Assembly (NCBI GenBank): GCA_021777755.1
Contig: JAJYDE010000041.1
Location: 1-36,535 of the forward strand
DNA length: 36,535 bases
Direction of reading: 5' to 3'
Origin: Deltaproteobacteria bacterium
GTDB taxonomy: Bacteria > Desulfobacterota > Syntrophobacteria > Syntrophobacterales > Syntrophobacteraceae
The notes below the pieces were generated by a model that was not told the DNA's origin, did not search any database, and saw only the letters and a list, made by a program, of their open reading frames with translations. Numbering within the stretch: the stretch's first letter is position 1; every line of letters begins with the position of its first letter. A program made the position numbers and the translations under genes. This document shows, piece after piece, positions 7,755-17,801 of this stretch.

Positions 7755-9157
7755 TCAGAAACCTCCACTTCGCCGCCGTTTTGGCGCAGGCGCTTTTTCA
7801 TCGCCGCTTTTGACTGTTCCGTGATGTCTCCCATCTCATCGCCGAAGAAGTTCTCCGGCCAGTTGCGGATGTTTCCAAAGAGGTCAATTTGCAACGGTTC
7901 CAGAGTAGCAGGAGTCCTGGTTATGTTGGCGAAGTAGGCGGACACATTTTCTTTTGGCACGATATCTTCGGCAATTCGGCGTTGCAGTCGCCGTAAAAAA
8001 TGCTCGGAGTGGGTTTCTATAATTAACTGGATGTTCCTGTCAGCGCCATTTTCTCTGGAGTTGACGACATCGAGCATCACATCGGCCAGCGCCGACTGGG
8101 CATTCGGGTGCAGGTGAATCTCCGGCTGCTCCATGAGTATAATCGACCCTCGGGGTGCGTAAAAACACTGAACCAGCACTGGTAGCACCTGGGAAATACC
8201 AAAACCAACGTCAGGGAGATCCACCCAGTCCTTCGATCCTCTGGTTCGCACCTTGACTTCATACTCCTGCCGCTGTTCTGAGATAGGATTGACCTTGAAC
8301 TCCTCGATCAACCCCATTTCCTTAAGCTTGAGCGCAATAATCTCTTCGAAGGGCTTGGCCGGGCGCTTGTAGCCGAGACTAATTTTTCGGCTTCGAGCAG
8401 CCAGTATGGCCGCCACGGTGTTTTCACCGGCATAGCCGACACTTTCAGGCTCGATACCTGTCCATGAGTACAACCGCTCGGTCTTGATGCGAAGTGGGCC
8501 AAGGTAATTAAGTAAGCCGAAAAGTTTTTCATGACGCAAATTTAGTGCCTGAACGAAATCTGCGTTCTGATAGTAGGCAACCACCTCGTCGGGGAAACCA
8601 TAAAAACGAACCGGCGCACCAGGAGACCAGGCCCGGCCTTGTTTCCTTCTTAGTGAGTATTTTTCGGCTTCAACTTTGTATTCGGCTTTAGTTCCGGACT
8701 TCCGTTCCATTCCAATGGAGGCTCTTGGTTTGTCCTTGAGGATCAGTTGGTACTTGAGGTGATCCAGAACCAAGGAACGTTGCTCTTTGTCTCCTAAGCC
8801 AACGCCAGCTTCAAAAGAGAGGGTGTCGCCAGAAAAGATCTTACCGGAAACCGGGTCTTTAAACCTTAACGTATCTTGAAAATCCCATTGGTATTCGAAG
8901 GAGATCTTATTAGAAGGGTTATGGTGAAAAACCATTTCTTGATAGGAGCCGAGTTGAACCGCCGAGTTTTTTCCACCTGGATAGAAGACTGCTTTTCGGT
9001 CCGGGGATTCAACGGTCTGCTTCAACATCATCAAAAATTGTCCGATGCTGGATTTACCTGAACTGTTCGCACCAAAGAACAAGGTAATCGGAGCCATGCG
9101 GATGTTCCCGGTGTCTTTCCATATTTTAAAATTTTGTATCCGCAATCGCTTTAACAT
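7751..9157 (-). CDS. DUF3696 AAA/ABC-type ATPase
   Basis: This 468-residue protein belongs to the OLD/RecF-like group of ABC-type ATPases that carry DUF3696. It begins MLKRLRIQNFKIWKD. Walker A is FGANSSGKSS (29-37). The C-terminal lobe has the Walker B/D-loop stretch SIILMEQPEIHLHPNAQ, preceded by a signature-like DVGFGISQVLPVL, and the switch histidine region LIIETHSEHFLRRLQRR. No nuclease domain is fused, so it probably acts as a sensor or regulator for a partner, here the PIN-like protein. The longer frame starting at 9286 runs into pglXI. The start at 9157, 2 nt after the pglXI stop, is the natural one. Related ATPases pair with toxic effectors in other defence systems, which supports a sensor role by analogy. 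Confidence 0.85.
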   Translation of the reverse strand: MLKRLRIQNFKIWKDTGNIRMAPITLFFGANSSGKSSIGQFLMMLKQTVESPDRKAVFYPGGKNSAVQLGSYQEMVFHHNPSNKISFEYQWDFQDTLRFKDPVSGKIFSGDTLSFEAGVGLGDKEQRSLVLDHLKYQLILKDKPRASIGMERKSGTKAEYKVEAEKYSLRRKQGRAWSPGAPVRFYGFPDEVVAYYQNADFVQALNLRHEKLFGLLNYLGPLRIKTERLYSWTGIEPESVGYAGENTVAAILAARSRKISLGYKRPAKPFEEIIALKLKEMGLIEEFKVNPISEQRQEYEVKVRTRGSKDWVDLPDVGFGISQVLPVLVQCFYAPRGSIILMEQPEIHLHPNAQSALADVMLDVVNSRENGADRNIQLIIETHSEHFLRRLQRRIAEDIVPKENVSAYFANITRTPATLEPLQIDLFGNIRNWPENFFGDEMGDITEQSKAAMKKRLRQNGGEVEVSE

Positions 9158-9159
9158 CT

Positions 9160-11961
9160 CTAGTCGCCTCCCATTCTTGTTACTGCCTGGTCGTACCACA
9201 TGAGGAGCTTGGGGTCTTCCTGGAGGACGTTCTCGGAAATTTTGCCAGCGACCGTAACGATGGTGGCGTAGTCGCGTTCCTGCCACGCCTTCTTGAAACC
9301 GGCGCGGACAGCCTCAAGGCGGAATACCTTCAGACGCTTCTGGCTGGACGTTCGGTAATCCTCAAACTCCTTGAGCAGCGACCGATCGCGCAGCTTCTCC
9401 AGGTCCCCGGCTTTGTTCGGGTCGGGCACATACCAACGGTCATGGGCTTTGGCGACAAGGGTTGGATTGTCCTTGGGCAAGTTCCTCAGGTCTTTCCAGT
9501 TGGTTGAGAGGTAGGCGTGGATTTGCTCGGGAACTGGGCCTTTGCCGTCGTAGCGGAGGAAATTCTGCTCCAGCATCAATGAAAGTTCGATAGGCTTCTC
9601 GTGCCGAGACCAGGTGGTGAGTCGTAAAAACAAGGGCGTCAGGTCCTGGAGCGTCTGTGGCTTGATTTTCAGTTGTTGCCGCAGCCACCGGAGCGTTGAT
9701 ACTTCATCAAAGGGAATACCCTCAAGTTGACCAAGCTCTTTGACTTTTTCGCGCCAGCGGACATAGTCCATTACCTGCTCGGAGAGAAACCACATATCGT
9801 CACGACTATCGAAAATGCTTTTTTCAGTATTCAATCCCAAAGAAAATTCCGCTGCGGAGAGGGGCACAAGAAAGCCACGCTGTACATGGAACGCAACCAT
9901 CAAATCGTAGAGTCGGTGTTCCAAGCGCTCGGCAATGAGCTCCGGCTTAGCCGCACTCTTCGGTATCACCGGGAGTTGCCGAAGATGAGTCCGGACGAAA
10001 TCCCAAGCGCCCTCTTCGGTACCCGCTTCCAGCGCGAATCTCTCTTCGAGGCCATCGTTGGGCTTGTACGTGGAGACGACAAGATCTTCTTTCATGGCGG
10101 CGCTGGTCACTTGCCGGTAAGACCCCTGTTGTTTGTTGAGCGTCGTGACACTGGCGACGACAAACCCTGCGGCGGTCAAGGCTTCCTGGATGGCAACCCA
10201 TACAGAGTTGTGGGAATTATGGAACACCACCGTCATCCAACGGCCAGGCTTGAGCACTCGGTAATACTCTGCAAAACAGCGCTGCATAAGGCGCTGGTAC
10301 TCAGGGAGGCCCTTTTTCTTAAATTTATCGACAATCGCCTCGGGCGTAGTGTTGGTAATGACCCGGTGCCATGATTCCACCAGAAAGTTCAGATCGGCGT
10401 AGTAGATGTTTTCGCCGAAGGGAGGGTCGGTGAAGATGTAGTCAACGGAAGCTACGGGTAACCCCAAGGTTGCGGCGGTCCGCGTGGTAACGACAGCATT
10501 ACTGTCTCTCGAATACCTGGTGGTGAAAGCTTGAATTAGTCGCCCCAGTTTTCCCACAAGAATGTACCAAGGGCTGCATTCAGCGTGCTGGGAGGCGACA
10601 TAATAAACGCCACTCAGGTATTGATTTACTTGGGAGAAATGTGTTGGGGTATAACGTGCCAGTACTGACATGCCCCAGATTGCCTGCTCCACAAAGTACA
10701 ACAACATACTCCTGGTCCGAGGCTCTGAGTGGATATTCGCCTTCCGCCACAGGACAGCCAAGGCCTGCACGGCACGGGGGAGAAAGAGTTGGTGGATATT
10801 GGAGAAGCCCTTCGGCTCGATCCGTGAGCCGTGATACATCTGTTCGATGGGAAAACGATTGGTAGGGACCTCAGAAGGCAGGGGTAGCCGGGCGATGCGG
10901 CCAAGCAGGGCAAGATCCGCCTCGTCGGGTTGCTTCTCATACTTATGTCCATTGGCAATATAGGATATCAAACAAGGCTGGAATTTTACCCGTTTCCATG
11001 TTCCAGCACCGGAAGGATCTACGGTCGATTCAAAGACCCGCTCCAAATTGTCCTTTTTTAGTTCTGCATCGCAGTGGGGGCAAGGAAAAATATCCCTCAC
11101 CCGCTTGGTCTCTGCATCAAAAGCTTCATTCATGAAGACCACTTCGCCTGCGCAGTCAGGGCAGGTGAAAACCTCACTCCAGACAGTGTATTCAATGCGA
11201 CCTTTGGACTTGCCGTCGGTGTGGAGGGTCTCGTACATCCAGCCCAGTTCCTGCTCGACTTCGTCGAGGAGACGCTTGCCGGCTTGGGCAAAGGCTTGAA
11301 CATCAAAAGGCAGGTTATAGTTGGCCGCTATGAAGGTTGCTGCCGGTGCTAAATCATTGAGCACAACGCGTCGGGCTCCCCATTGGGGTTTTCCCCGTCC
11401 TTCCTGAGCCCATTCCGCTTCCAAAGTGCGACGGTACTCTCCCGGTGCCGCGCCGCACCACTGGGCGGCAACTCCGGTCATTCCAGAGCCACAGAAGCCG
11501 TCAAGCACAACATCTCCGGGTTCGGTATAGTGGAGAATAGAAGGCACTATGGCCAGATGCGGCACTTTGGTGTGATAGGAATGCGCCCTGTAGAGAGCAT
11601 GGGTTTTGCCCTCGCTGGTATCGACCGCAAAGGGTTCCCGGTGGTAAGGACCGCTTGCAGGGTTCTCCAATTTCTGTGTTTCCCACTCTTTGATAAAATC
11701 ACCTAGCCAGGGATTCGGGCAGGCGGTGTAGTAAGGAGGATCGGAGAGAGCGAGAATGTCTTCGTCTGCCCCCAACGGGAAGCCTTCGCTCGTGCGGAAT
11801 TCAGGGTCCTGGAGCTTCTCACTCAGTTTCTCGGTAAAATACTTGCGGCGTTCCTCATCGCTGGCGAAGGTAAGGCCCAGGCATTGGACTGGGCGAGACA
11901 ATGAAGTGCTCTGGTCATCCGTGGAAAACAGACCACCTTGTCTGTAAGGTAAGTTGTCCAT
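9160..11961 (-). CDS. pglXI: BREX-3 DNA adenine methyltransferase PglXI
   Basis: This 933-residue site-specific DNA methyltransferase carries a catalytic DPPY near its N-terminus (LALSDPPYYTACPNP, about 74-77) and the SAM-binding motif VVLDGFCGSGMTG (about 154-160). A further DPPF lies in YIFTDPPFGENIYYADL. Two CxxC pairs (FTCPDCAGE and FPCPHCDAE) suggest a zinc ribbon in the middle. The order is of the permuted type, with the catalytic motif before the SAM motif. In BREX the PglX enzyme marks host DNA so that it is spared. The start at 11961 has GGAAGGGAAG upstream; the longer frame to 12165 overlaps sfsA and lacks such a site. It follows sfsA by 34 nt. Confidence 0.87.
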   Translation of the reverse strand: MDNLPYRQGGLFSTDDQSTSLSRPVQCLGLTFASDEERRKYFTEKLSEKLQDPEFRTSEGFPLGADEDILALSDPPYYTACPNPWLGDFIKEWETQKLENPASGPYHREPFAVDTSEGKTHALYRAHSYHTKVPHLAIVPSILHYTEPGDVVLDGFCGSGMTGVAAQWCGAAPGEYRRTLEAEWAQEGRGKPQWGARRVVLNDLAPAATFIAANYNLPFDVQAFAQAGKRLLDEVEQELGWMYETLHTDGKSKGRIEYTVWSEVFTCPDCAGEVVFMNEAFDAETKRVRDIFPCPHCDAELKKDNLERVFESTVDPSGAGTWKRVKFQPCLISYIANGHKYEKQPDEADLALLGRIARLPLPSEVPTNRFPIEQMYHGSRIEPKGFSNIHQLFLPRAVQALAVLWRKANIHSEPRTRSMLLYFVEQAIWGMSVLARYTPTHFSQVNQYLSGVYYVASQHAECSPWYILVGKLGRLIQAFTTRYSRDSNAVVTTRTAATLGLPVASVDYIFTDPPFGENIYYADLNFLVESWHRVITNTTPEAIVDKFKKKGLPEYQRLMQRCFAEYYRVLKPGRWMTVVFHNSHNSVWVAIQEALTAAGFVVASVTTLNKQQGSYRQVTSAAMKEDLVVSTYKPNDGLEERFALEAGTEEGAWDFVRTHLRQLPVIPKSAAKPELIAERLEHRLYDLMVAFHVQRGFLVPLSAAEFSLGLNTEKSIFDSRDDMWFLSEQVMDYVRWREKVKELGQLEGIPFDEVSTLRWLRQQLKIKPQTLQDLTPLFLRLTTWSRHEKPIELSLMLEQNFLRYDGKGPVPEQIHAYLSTNWKDLRNLPKDNPTLVAKAHDRWYVPDPNKAGDLEKLRDRSLLKEFEDYRTSSQKRLKVFRLEAVRAGFKKAWQERDYATIVTVAGKISENVLQEDPKLLMWYDQAVTRMGGD

Positions 11962-11995
11962 AGATTCTTCCCTTCCGTGATCCACAAGAGAAACG

Positions 11996-12703
11996 CTAAT
12001 AGCGAAACGGCAGAAGTTTGGGCCTCTCAAAACCTTTGGCGCGGACTCCTGCGGCGACCGCAAAAACCTCAACGCCTGAGGCATAAGCTTCTTTGAAAGC
12101 TTCGGCATACGCTCGGGAATGTTTCCCATTGATGGTGAAGACCTCCGCGTCTCCTCGCTGCACAACGTAGAGCAACACGGCCCTCTCCCCGGCGGCAGCT
12201 TTGCGAGCCAACCACCGAAGTTGCTTTACACTACGAGGTGTGACTGAATCAGGAAAACGAGCAACTCCTTCTTCAACAACCGTGGCGCTCTTCACTTCCA
12301 CGAAGCAATTTCCTCCTGGACCGGTAAGCACAAAATCAACGCGCAAACCCTCTTCGACGCGCCGCTCCCTCTCCAGTGTCTCATAGTGAGCCAGCCCTGG
12401 CACCAGCCCTTGACTGAGGACCTCTTCCGCGAGGAGGTTAGAAAAATTTGTATCAGTCCCTATCCAAAAGCCATTAAGCTCAACCGCTCTCAGGGTATAG
12501 CGTCGCTTCCGCTTGGGATCTCGACTATCCCAGAGAAGAGCAGGGCTGCCAGTCTGCAGACAACCGGCCAGAGAGCCAGGATTCGCGCAGTAGGCTAGAG
12601 TTCTCGTGCCATCTGCCAAAACCATGTCCGCCAAAAAACGTTGCGGTCGCGCCATGAAAACAGCTTTGTACTGTGGCTGAGGAAAGGGGAGAAAAGAACT
12701 CAA
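11996..12703 (-). CDS. sfsA: SfsA family DNA/RNA nuclease inside BREX operon
   Basis: This 235-residue protein has normal SfsA length. The N-terminal part QRFLADMVLADG and CANPGSLAGCLQTGS matches the OB-like half of the family. The C-terminal half is a PD-(D/E)xK-type core with Asp 123 (RVDFVLTG) and FVEVKSAT (Glu 136, Lys 138). SfsA was first linked to sugar-fermentation stimulation but is now annotated as a nuclease. It lies between the YhcG-type nuclease and pglXI in one operon, a position that suggests a defence role rather than a house-keeping one (inference). The start is a TTG at 12703 with AGGAGAGG 7 nt upstream; the next ATG would remove residues before the family core. Confidence 0.87.
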   Translation of the reverse strand: MSSFLPFPQPQYKAVFMARPQRFLADMVLADGTRTLAYCANPGSLAGCLQTGSPALLWDSRDPKRKRRYTLRAVELNGFWIGTDTNFSNLLAEEVLSQGLVPGLAHYETLERERRVEEGLRVDFVLTGPGGNCFVEVKSATVVEEGVARFPDSVTPRSVKQLRWLARKAAAGERAVLLYVVQRGDAEVFTINGKHSRAYAEAFKEAYASGVEVFAVAAGVRAKGFERPKLLPFRY

Positions 12704-12872
12704 ATAGAACCTCTCCTACCCCTGTTAAACAGGCGCTGTTGGGTCATCCTTTCTTCCGCATGCTTCAATTTCCTCAAAGCTCTCTATTGCCGCCCTTGAT
12801 TTCCCTCAACTCAGAACCGCAACCTCGTCACAAACAAAGTGTGACCAAGTGGCCGCTTGGACGGGGCAGAAC
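12704..12872 (-). other. 169-nt spacer with two small inverted repeats
   Basis: This is the longest gap in the BREX operon. It contains the near-palindrome CCTGTTAAACAGG (12721-12733) directly upstream of the sfsA ribosome-binding site, and a 6-bp stem GTCACA/TGTGAC (12827-12845). Either could shape mRNA processing or mark an old insertion point. No convincing promoter or gene is seen. Confidence 0.4.
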
Positions 12873-14045
12873 TTAGTCACTATCTTGGTCTCTGTTGTCC
12901 TCCGGACTCTGCCTCTCTTCAATCAACCGTCGTTCCCGCTCCAGTTCGAGCCGGAGTTCCTCTTCGGTCGGCAGATAGAGCATGTACTTGGAAGCAAAAA
13001 GCTGTTTGCTTTCGTTCAGCACGGAATAACGAGCGATGGTTTCGTTTTTCTTTGCGCAGAGAATAAGGCCGATGGTCGGGTTGTCGCCTTCCGTGAGGTA
13101 TTTGTCATCGAACATCCGGATATAGCTGTCCATCTGTCCGACAGCCTGATGAGTCAACTCGCCAATCTTTAGGTCAATCAACAGGTAGCATTTCAGAATA
13201 CAGTTGTAGAAAACCAGATCGATATAAAAATAGTGGTCATCGAACTGCATGCGTTTCTGTCGACCGACGAAAGCGAAGCCCTTACCGAGTTCAAGTAAAA
13301 ACGACTGAAGGTTATCGATAATCGCCTTTTCGATTTCCGACTCATGCAGAACCTCAGAATCCGGTAATCCAAGAAAATCAAGAATATAGGGATTTTTAAT
13401 AGTGTCGGAGGGAATGCCTATTTTCTGTCCCTGACAAGCAAGTTCCATGACTCCCGCTTTATCACGGCTCTTGAGAAGCCTTGCAAAGAGGAAGGTATGT
13501 ATCTGACGGTTGAGGTGTTCGACATCCCATCCTTCATTCTCTGCTTCGATCTCATAGAAAAAACGTTCATTTTGATTCGTGACATTCATCAAGGTCCGAT
13601 AATGTGACCAGCCCAAATTGGGCGAGAACCCTCGCTCGGCGCCGGCTTGTTGGACCGCCAACTCCATGACATCCAAAACGCCACTTTGAGGGTGGCGTTT
13701 TCCGGAGGCTTTGAATTCGCCACAGGCGATGTGGCGAATCTCAGGGATGCGGTCGGAATAGACCGTGTAAAAAGTTCGGAAATAGCGCAGGTTAGTGGTG
13801 GAAAAACCGCGCCCGTACTTATGGCTCAACTTTGCGGAAAGCTGTTCTATTACCTGCTTGCCGTATTCGGCACGCTCATCCCCGCCCTGAAGCTCCTGAA
13901 CTATTTCACGCCCGATGAGCCAATAGGCGATGACCATATTGTTGTTGACAGACCGCACAACATTGGCACGCGCTTGTTCAAGAATAGAAACAACGCGATC
14001 AAAGAGATCGTTACCCTTCGGCTGCGTAAGTCCGTTTGTATCCAT
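12873..14045 (-). CDS. DUF1016/YhcG-type PDDEXK nuclease
   Basis: This 390-residue protein has the two-domain YhcG layout: an N-terminal DUF1016 helical region (NNMVIAYWLIGREIVQ and the FSTTNLRYFRTFY helix) and a C-terminal PD-(D/E)xK nuclease. Catalytic residues are probably Asp 276 (YFYIDLVFYN) and LIDLKIG (Asp 291, Lys 293), with Gln 299-304 (HQAVGQ) after them. The C-terminus is charged and likely helical. Such proteins are common near restriction systems. It starts 2 nt after the brxC stop, so it is part of the operon. Residues about 101-124 are encoded by two perfect 10-bp hairpins (13675-13739), a sign of inserted or repeat-derived DNA. Its target is unknown. Confidence 0.87.
   Translation of the reverse strand: MDTNGLTQPKGNDLFDRVVSILEQARANVVRSVNNNMVIAYWLIGREIVQELQGGDERAEYGKQVIEQLSAKLSHKYGRGFSTTNLRYFRTFYTVYSDRIPEIRHIACGEFKASGKRHPQSGVLDVMELAVQQAGAERGFSPNLGWSHYRTLMNVTNQNERFFYEIEAENEGWDVEHLNRQIHTFLFARLLKSRDKAGVMELACQGQKIGIPSDTIKNPYILDFLGLPDSEVLHESEIEKAIIDNLQSFLLELGKGFAFVGRQKRMQFDDHYFYIDLVFYNCILKCYLLIDLKIGELTHQAVGQMDSYIRMFDDKYLTEGDNPTIGLILCAKKNETIARYSVLNESKQLFASKYMLYLPTEEELRLELERERRLIEERQSPEDNRDQDSD
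13675..13739. repeat. Two adjacent perfect hairpins inside the YhcG-type gene
   Basis: Hairpin 1 has arms AAAACGCCAC (13675-13684) and GTGGCGTTTT (13692-13701) with a 7-nt loop. Hairpin 2 has arms ATTCGCCACA (13715-13724) and TGTGGCGAAT (13730-13739) with a 5-nt loop. Both share the core CGCCAC/GTGGCG. They lie in frame in a variable part of the coding sequence. Confidence 0.75.
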
Positions 14046-14047
14046 GC

Positions 14048-17000
14048 TTACTCCAACACGATCCGAACTTTGCCTGGCTCCTTGCCCTTGGTGAGCCCGT
14101 CCAGATATTCCTCGAAGCGTTTCCTCATCTCCGCCGGCGTGGCTGGTGAGCCGCCGGAAAGAAGGGCGTCGCGCAGGTCCGCGATCTTGACTGAGACCTT
14201 GGCGAGCCCGGAAAGCACCTCCTGCAGTGCGTGGATGAAGTCCTGGTCCAAGTCGTCCGGCAGGGTTCGCTTCTTGATGAAGCCGTCAACCAGCTTTCGC
14301 GGCTCGGGCCTGAGCAGGCTCAGATTGCCCTTGGTGGTCGGGTCTTCAAGGTTGGCGAGCAGCGTCTGCGTCCAGTTTTCGACCAACTTATCGAGTTCGC
14401 CGTCCAGGGCGTCCAGCATCGTCGCCGCGGGAGCCGTGGGCGGTTCCACGGCCGGTTTGAAGTTGCAGTGCGGGCAGACCGGCGAGGCCTCCAGTTCCTG
14501 TTCGGTGAGCACGAAGCAGCTCTTCAACCCCGCGAGCCGGTTCTGGAAGTCGGAAAGGTGCTGACGAGGCATCAGGTCGATAGTGGAGAGCTTCTGCAGG
14601 TCCTTGAGCCGCTCGTCGCCTATGAGCTGGGCCTTGCGCTTGTCCTCGTTCACTCCCAGGCGCGCTTTTACATGCATGGCCAGGTAGGCCGGCAGGTAGG
14701 CCTTCTTGAGATCCCCGAGTCGACGCCGGGTCTGCTGGCGGAATGCCGCGGCGCTACGTTTGGCCGGGTCGCAGAGCTGGGCGAGGACCTCGTCCCGCGC
14801 AGTCTCCATCTTTTCGATCCACCCGTTGCCGGTGGGCAGGACCGCCTCGGCGGTGGAAAAGTATGCGGCTGTGGACCCGAGGTCTATCACCAGTTCTTCA
14901 AGCGCTTTGATCTCGACAAGAGAATTGAGCCCGTCCCGATGCGCCGTTACCTCCGAGGCGTCGTAGCGGAAGTTTTTAAGCTTGCCGGTCGTGGTGTAGG
15001 CCTGTAGGGATTCGAGGAAAATCTTGGTCCCATCCAGCCTGGCGCGCAGTTTCTTGATTTCGTCCTCGGCCAGCAGGCCGCGGCCCCAGAAAAACAGCCC
15101 GGTCTGCAAGCTCCGCTGAACAAGCACGAGCCGTTCCACGGTGGTGGTGACAGCCTTCTGCAGCTCCTGGACCGGCTCGTCCTTGCCCTGGGTAACCAGT
15201 TGGGCCATTCCAGGTGTAACCCCGAGCAGCTCGAAAAGCGCCCTGAGCGCCGGAAGGTTCCAGTCCTTGGGTCGTTCGATGTGTTTGAACTGGGCCAGTT
15301 CGTCGATACCGGTCCCGGCCAGTTGCGCCAGACCCGTGGCATCAAACTTCTTGCCCGGAATCGAGAGGACTGCCTCGCCAACATATAGCAGCGCGGCCAG
15401 CACCACCACGGCCCATTCGGGTTCGAGCCGTAGGGATTGCGGTGCGAGGTACTCCACGCCGAGGACGTCCTGAATCAACTCGGAGCGGTTGACCACCTGG
15501 CCGTGCCCCTTCTTCTTTGCGACGCCGAGGATGTGCTTGGCGTACTTGGACCGGTAGGGATCGAGCCGCTCACCGTCGAGAAGCTCAAGCGCGTCGAGCA
15601 CAGCCGTTGCCTGCTTGGTGCGAGTCTGTCCGGCTATGGCACGGAGGGCGTCCTGCGCTGCCTGTGCCCGGTTGGTCCCGGTGATGAGCACTGAGAAGAA
15701 GGGGTACTCCGGGGCCTGGTCCTGAAAATGGGTCCCAAGACAAAGGCCGGAGATAGTGTTCACCAAGTCGCGGAAGTTGAGGCGCTCATGGGAGCCGATT
15801 CCCGAAAGCTCGCGGATGGACTTGCCCTTGGCCCATTCAGTCAGGGACTTGGCGCGCCCCTGGTAGGTGACCTCGAAAGCCGTGGTCATGTTCTTCTGCA
15901 GCCATTGCACCAGGTCGCGCAGGAAGTTCGAAGCCTTCGATTCGTAGGTGGACTTGGCGTTGCCTGAGGCAGTGGATGCAAGGTCCAGGGCCGCGGAGTA
16001 GCTCTTGACCGCGGTCCGGAATTCCTCGTCCGCGTTTGTCAGTCGCAGGAACAACTCGTCGGGTTTCTTCTCATCCTTGAAGTGCGGCACGTCGAAGGGT
16101 TGGATAAAGTAAACGTAGAAATCCCGCGGCGGTACAACCGTGGAGCGTTCGTTGGGCGCGCCGAAGAACAAGTATCCAAGACGCGCGGCCTTGCGCTCCA
16201 GCCATTCGAGTTCGTGCCGCCAGATTTTGTAGCCGGTGACGTAGGTCTGATCGGTGCACTCCATGACCCGTTTGAGGGCCTCATAGTAGTAACGGTCGAG
16301 CTGCGAGGAATCGAGACTTTCGGCCCGCTTCTCAATCAAGGCGTCGAAGTCGTCGGTCTTCTTGAGGTCCAGGTAGTACTGGCGGTTGTCAGGGTTGGAT
16401 GAAATGAACTGCCCGCTGACCGTCTTGTGGATTTCCCGCAGGACAGTCTCCACCTGAGAGAGCAGGTCGTCGGCCGGATCGCCGCCCAACTCCTCAATGC
16501 CCGGTTGGAAGAGGCACAAGCCGTCGCGCAGTTCCTCAGCCGTCGCGCCCATTGTTGCGTAGATGTCGCCGGTGGTGAGCCGGTGGACCGAAAGCGCGTG
16601 GATGAGCCGGGTGGCCATGGGTTTGTAGGCCGGACGAGTGAAGGCCTGCTGGATGCGCGACTCGAGCACCAGGCTGCAATCTATGACTGCCTTGATGTCC
16701 GGGACCGCGCGGAAGGACGGGTTCTCACGCAAGGTCGTCCAGTAGCCATCATAGGCGATGACCCCGGGGCGGTCGTTGGGGACGTTCTGGCCAAGGAGCT
16801 TCTTCATGGCCAAAGACAGAGTCTTGAGAACCTCGCGTTTTTCCACTGCCGTGACCCGCTCGAAGGTATCGATATAGTCGGGATGCACGGGAAAGAGGCG
16901 CACGAACTCGTCCATGCGCTCATTCATGCGGCCGTAGAACTTGGCGAAAGGAGTCAGGTACTCCCGGATTTTCACCTGCTGTTCTCCAGTCTTTTTCAGC

Positions 17001-17776
17001 AAGCGCTCTGCCACAACGAATTTAACGTCCTTACGAGCGATAAGAACTTGTTCGAAGCGATCCTTCACCCGGCGAATGCTGTCGGCCACGAAAGAGAAGC
17101 GAGGGCTGTCAAAAATGGCTTCTTGTACTCCAGCGATAAAGCGGAATCGCAGGTCTTTGCAGACCTCGCCGATTTCGCGAAGGAAATTTAGGTCGAGGAT
17201 CAACTCTTGATCTTTGCGCGTGCGCAGGTAATCGAGCAACTCGTCCACCACCAGGAGCAGACCATAGTCGGGATACTCTTGGTGGAAGGCGCTCATCATA
17301 TCTTCGAAGGCGCCTTTGTTGTTGGCCACCTTGTCCGCGGGCGGGAAGGAATAAGACGCGCCAATTGCAGCCAGGTACTCTTCCAGTTCGGCCACGAGAA
17401 TGTCGCGCAGTGACATGGTCGTGGCGCCTATTTCGGTCCGGACCACCTTGAAGCGGCCACTGATCTTGGCTGCGGCAGTCGCCACGCGCTCGTCGTTCAG
17501 GAGGGTCGCCAGATTGGCGTTTTCGGCCAGAGCGGAGATCACGGACATGAGGTGCGACTTACCAATACCGTAGTTGCCGACGACCAGCAGCCCCTTGTTA
17601 TCCATGGATTGCTCGAACTGGAGCTGAGGTATGACAAGATTGACCAGCTTTTCGGCCATCTCCTCGGAGATGACGTAGGTCTGGACAAGTTGCCGGGCCG
17701 CAGCGGCCTCGTCGGCATCCCGCAACTGAACCACGGACTCGATAGGTTCGAACTGGATCAGATCTTCGTACCTCAT
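14048..17776 (-). CDS. brxC: BREX ATPase BrxC (PglY-like)
   Basis: This protein of about 1242 residues is the large P-loop ATPase of BREX. The N-terminus [20 protein letters not shown] is characteristic. Walker A is [13 protein letters not shown] (Lys about 73) and Walker B is [13 protein letters not shown] (Asp-Glu about 178-179). A CPHCNF element after PVC near residue 1120 may be a small metal site. BrxC is thought to assemble with PglZ/PglX in exclusion and methylation. I chose the ATG at 17776 over 17791 because it has GGGGA 8 nt upstream and matches the usual family start; 17791 has no clear ribosome-binding site. It follows brxF by about 25 nt. No disruption is seen. Confidence 0.9.
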   Translation of the reverse strand: MRYEDLIQFEPIESVVQLRDADEAAAARQLVQTYVISEEMAEKLVNLVIPQLQFEQSMDNKGLLVVGNYGIGKSHLMSVISALAENANLATLLNDERVATAAAKISGRFKVVRTEIGATTMSLRDILVAELEEYLAAIGASYSFPPADKVANNKGAFEDMMSAFHQEYPDYGLLLVVDELLDYLRTRKDQELILDLNFLREIGEVCKDLRFRFIAGVQEAIFDSPRFSFVADSIRRVKDRFEQVLIARKDVKFVVAERLLKKTGEQQVKIREYLTPFAKFYGRMNERMDEFVRLFPVHPDYIDTFERVTAVEKREVLKTLSLAMKKLLGQNVPNDRPGVIAYDGYWTTLRENPSFRAVPDIKAVIDCSLVLESRIQQAFTRPAYKPMATRLIHALSVHRLTTGDIYATMGATAEELRDGLCLFQPGIEELGGDPADDLLSQVETVLREIHKTVSGQFISSNPDNRQYYLDLKKTDDFDALIEKRAESLDSSQLDRYYYEALKRVMECTDQTYVTGYKIWRHELEWLERKAARLGYLFFGAPNERSTVVPPRDFYVYFIQPFDVPHFKDEKKPDELFLRLTNADEEFRTAVKSYSAALDLASTASGNAKSTYESKASNFLRDLVQWLQKNMTTAFEVTYQGRAKSLTEWAKGKSIRELSGIGSHERLNFRDLVNTISGLCLGTHFQDQAPEYPFFSVLITGTNRAQAAQDALRAIAGQTRTKQATAVLDALELLDGERLDPYRSKYAKHILGVAKKKGHGQVVNRSELIQDVLGVEYLAPQSLRLEPEWAVVVLAALLYVGEAVLSIPGKKFDATGLAQLAGTGIDELAQFKHIERPKDWNLPALRALFELLGVTPGMAQLVTQGKDEPVQELQKAVTTTVERLVLVQRSLQTGLFFWGRGLLAEDEIKKLRARLDGTKIFLESLQAYTTTGKLKNFRYDASEVTAHRDGLNSLVEIKALEELVIDLGSTAAYFSTAEAVLPTGNGWIEKMETARDEVLAQLCDPAKRSAAAFRQQTRRRLGDLKKAYLPAYLAMHVKARLGVNEDKRKAQLIGDERLKDLQKLSTIDLMPRQHLSDFQNRLAGLKSCFVLTEQELEASPVCPHCNFKPAVEPPTAPAATMLDALDGELDKLVENWTQTLLANLEDPTTKGNLSLLRPEPRKLVDGFIKKRTLPDDLDQDFIHALQEVLSGLAKVSVKIADLRDALLSGGSPATPAEMRKRFEEYLDGLTKGKEPGKVRIVLE

Positions 17777-17801
17777 TATGGTTGTCCCCATACGGAATCG
17801 T

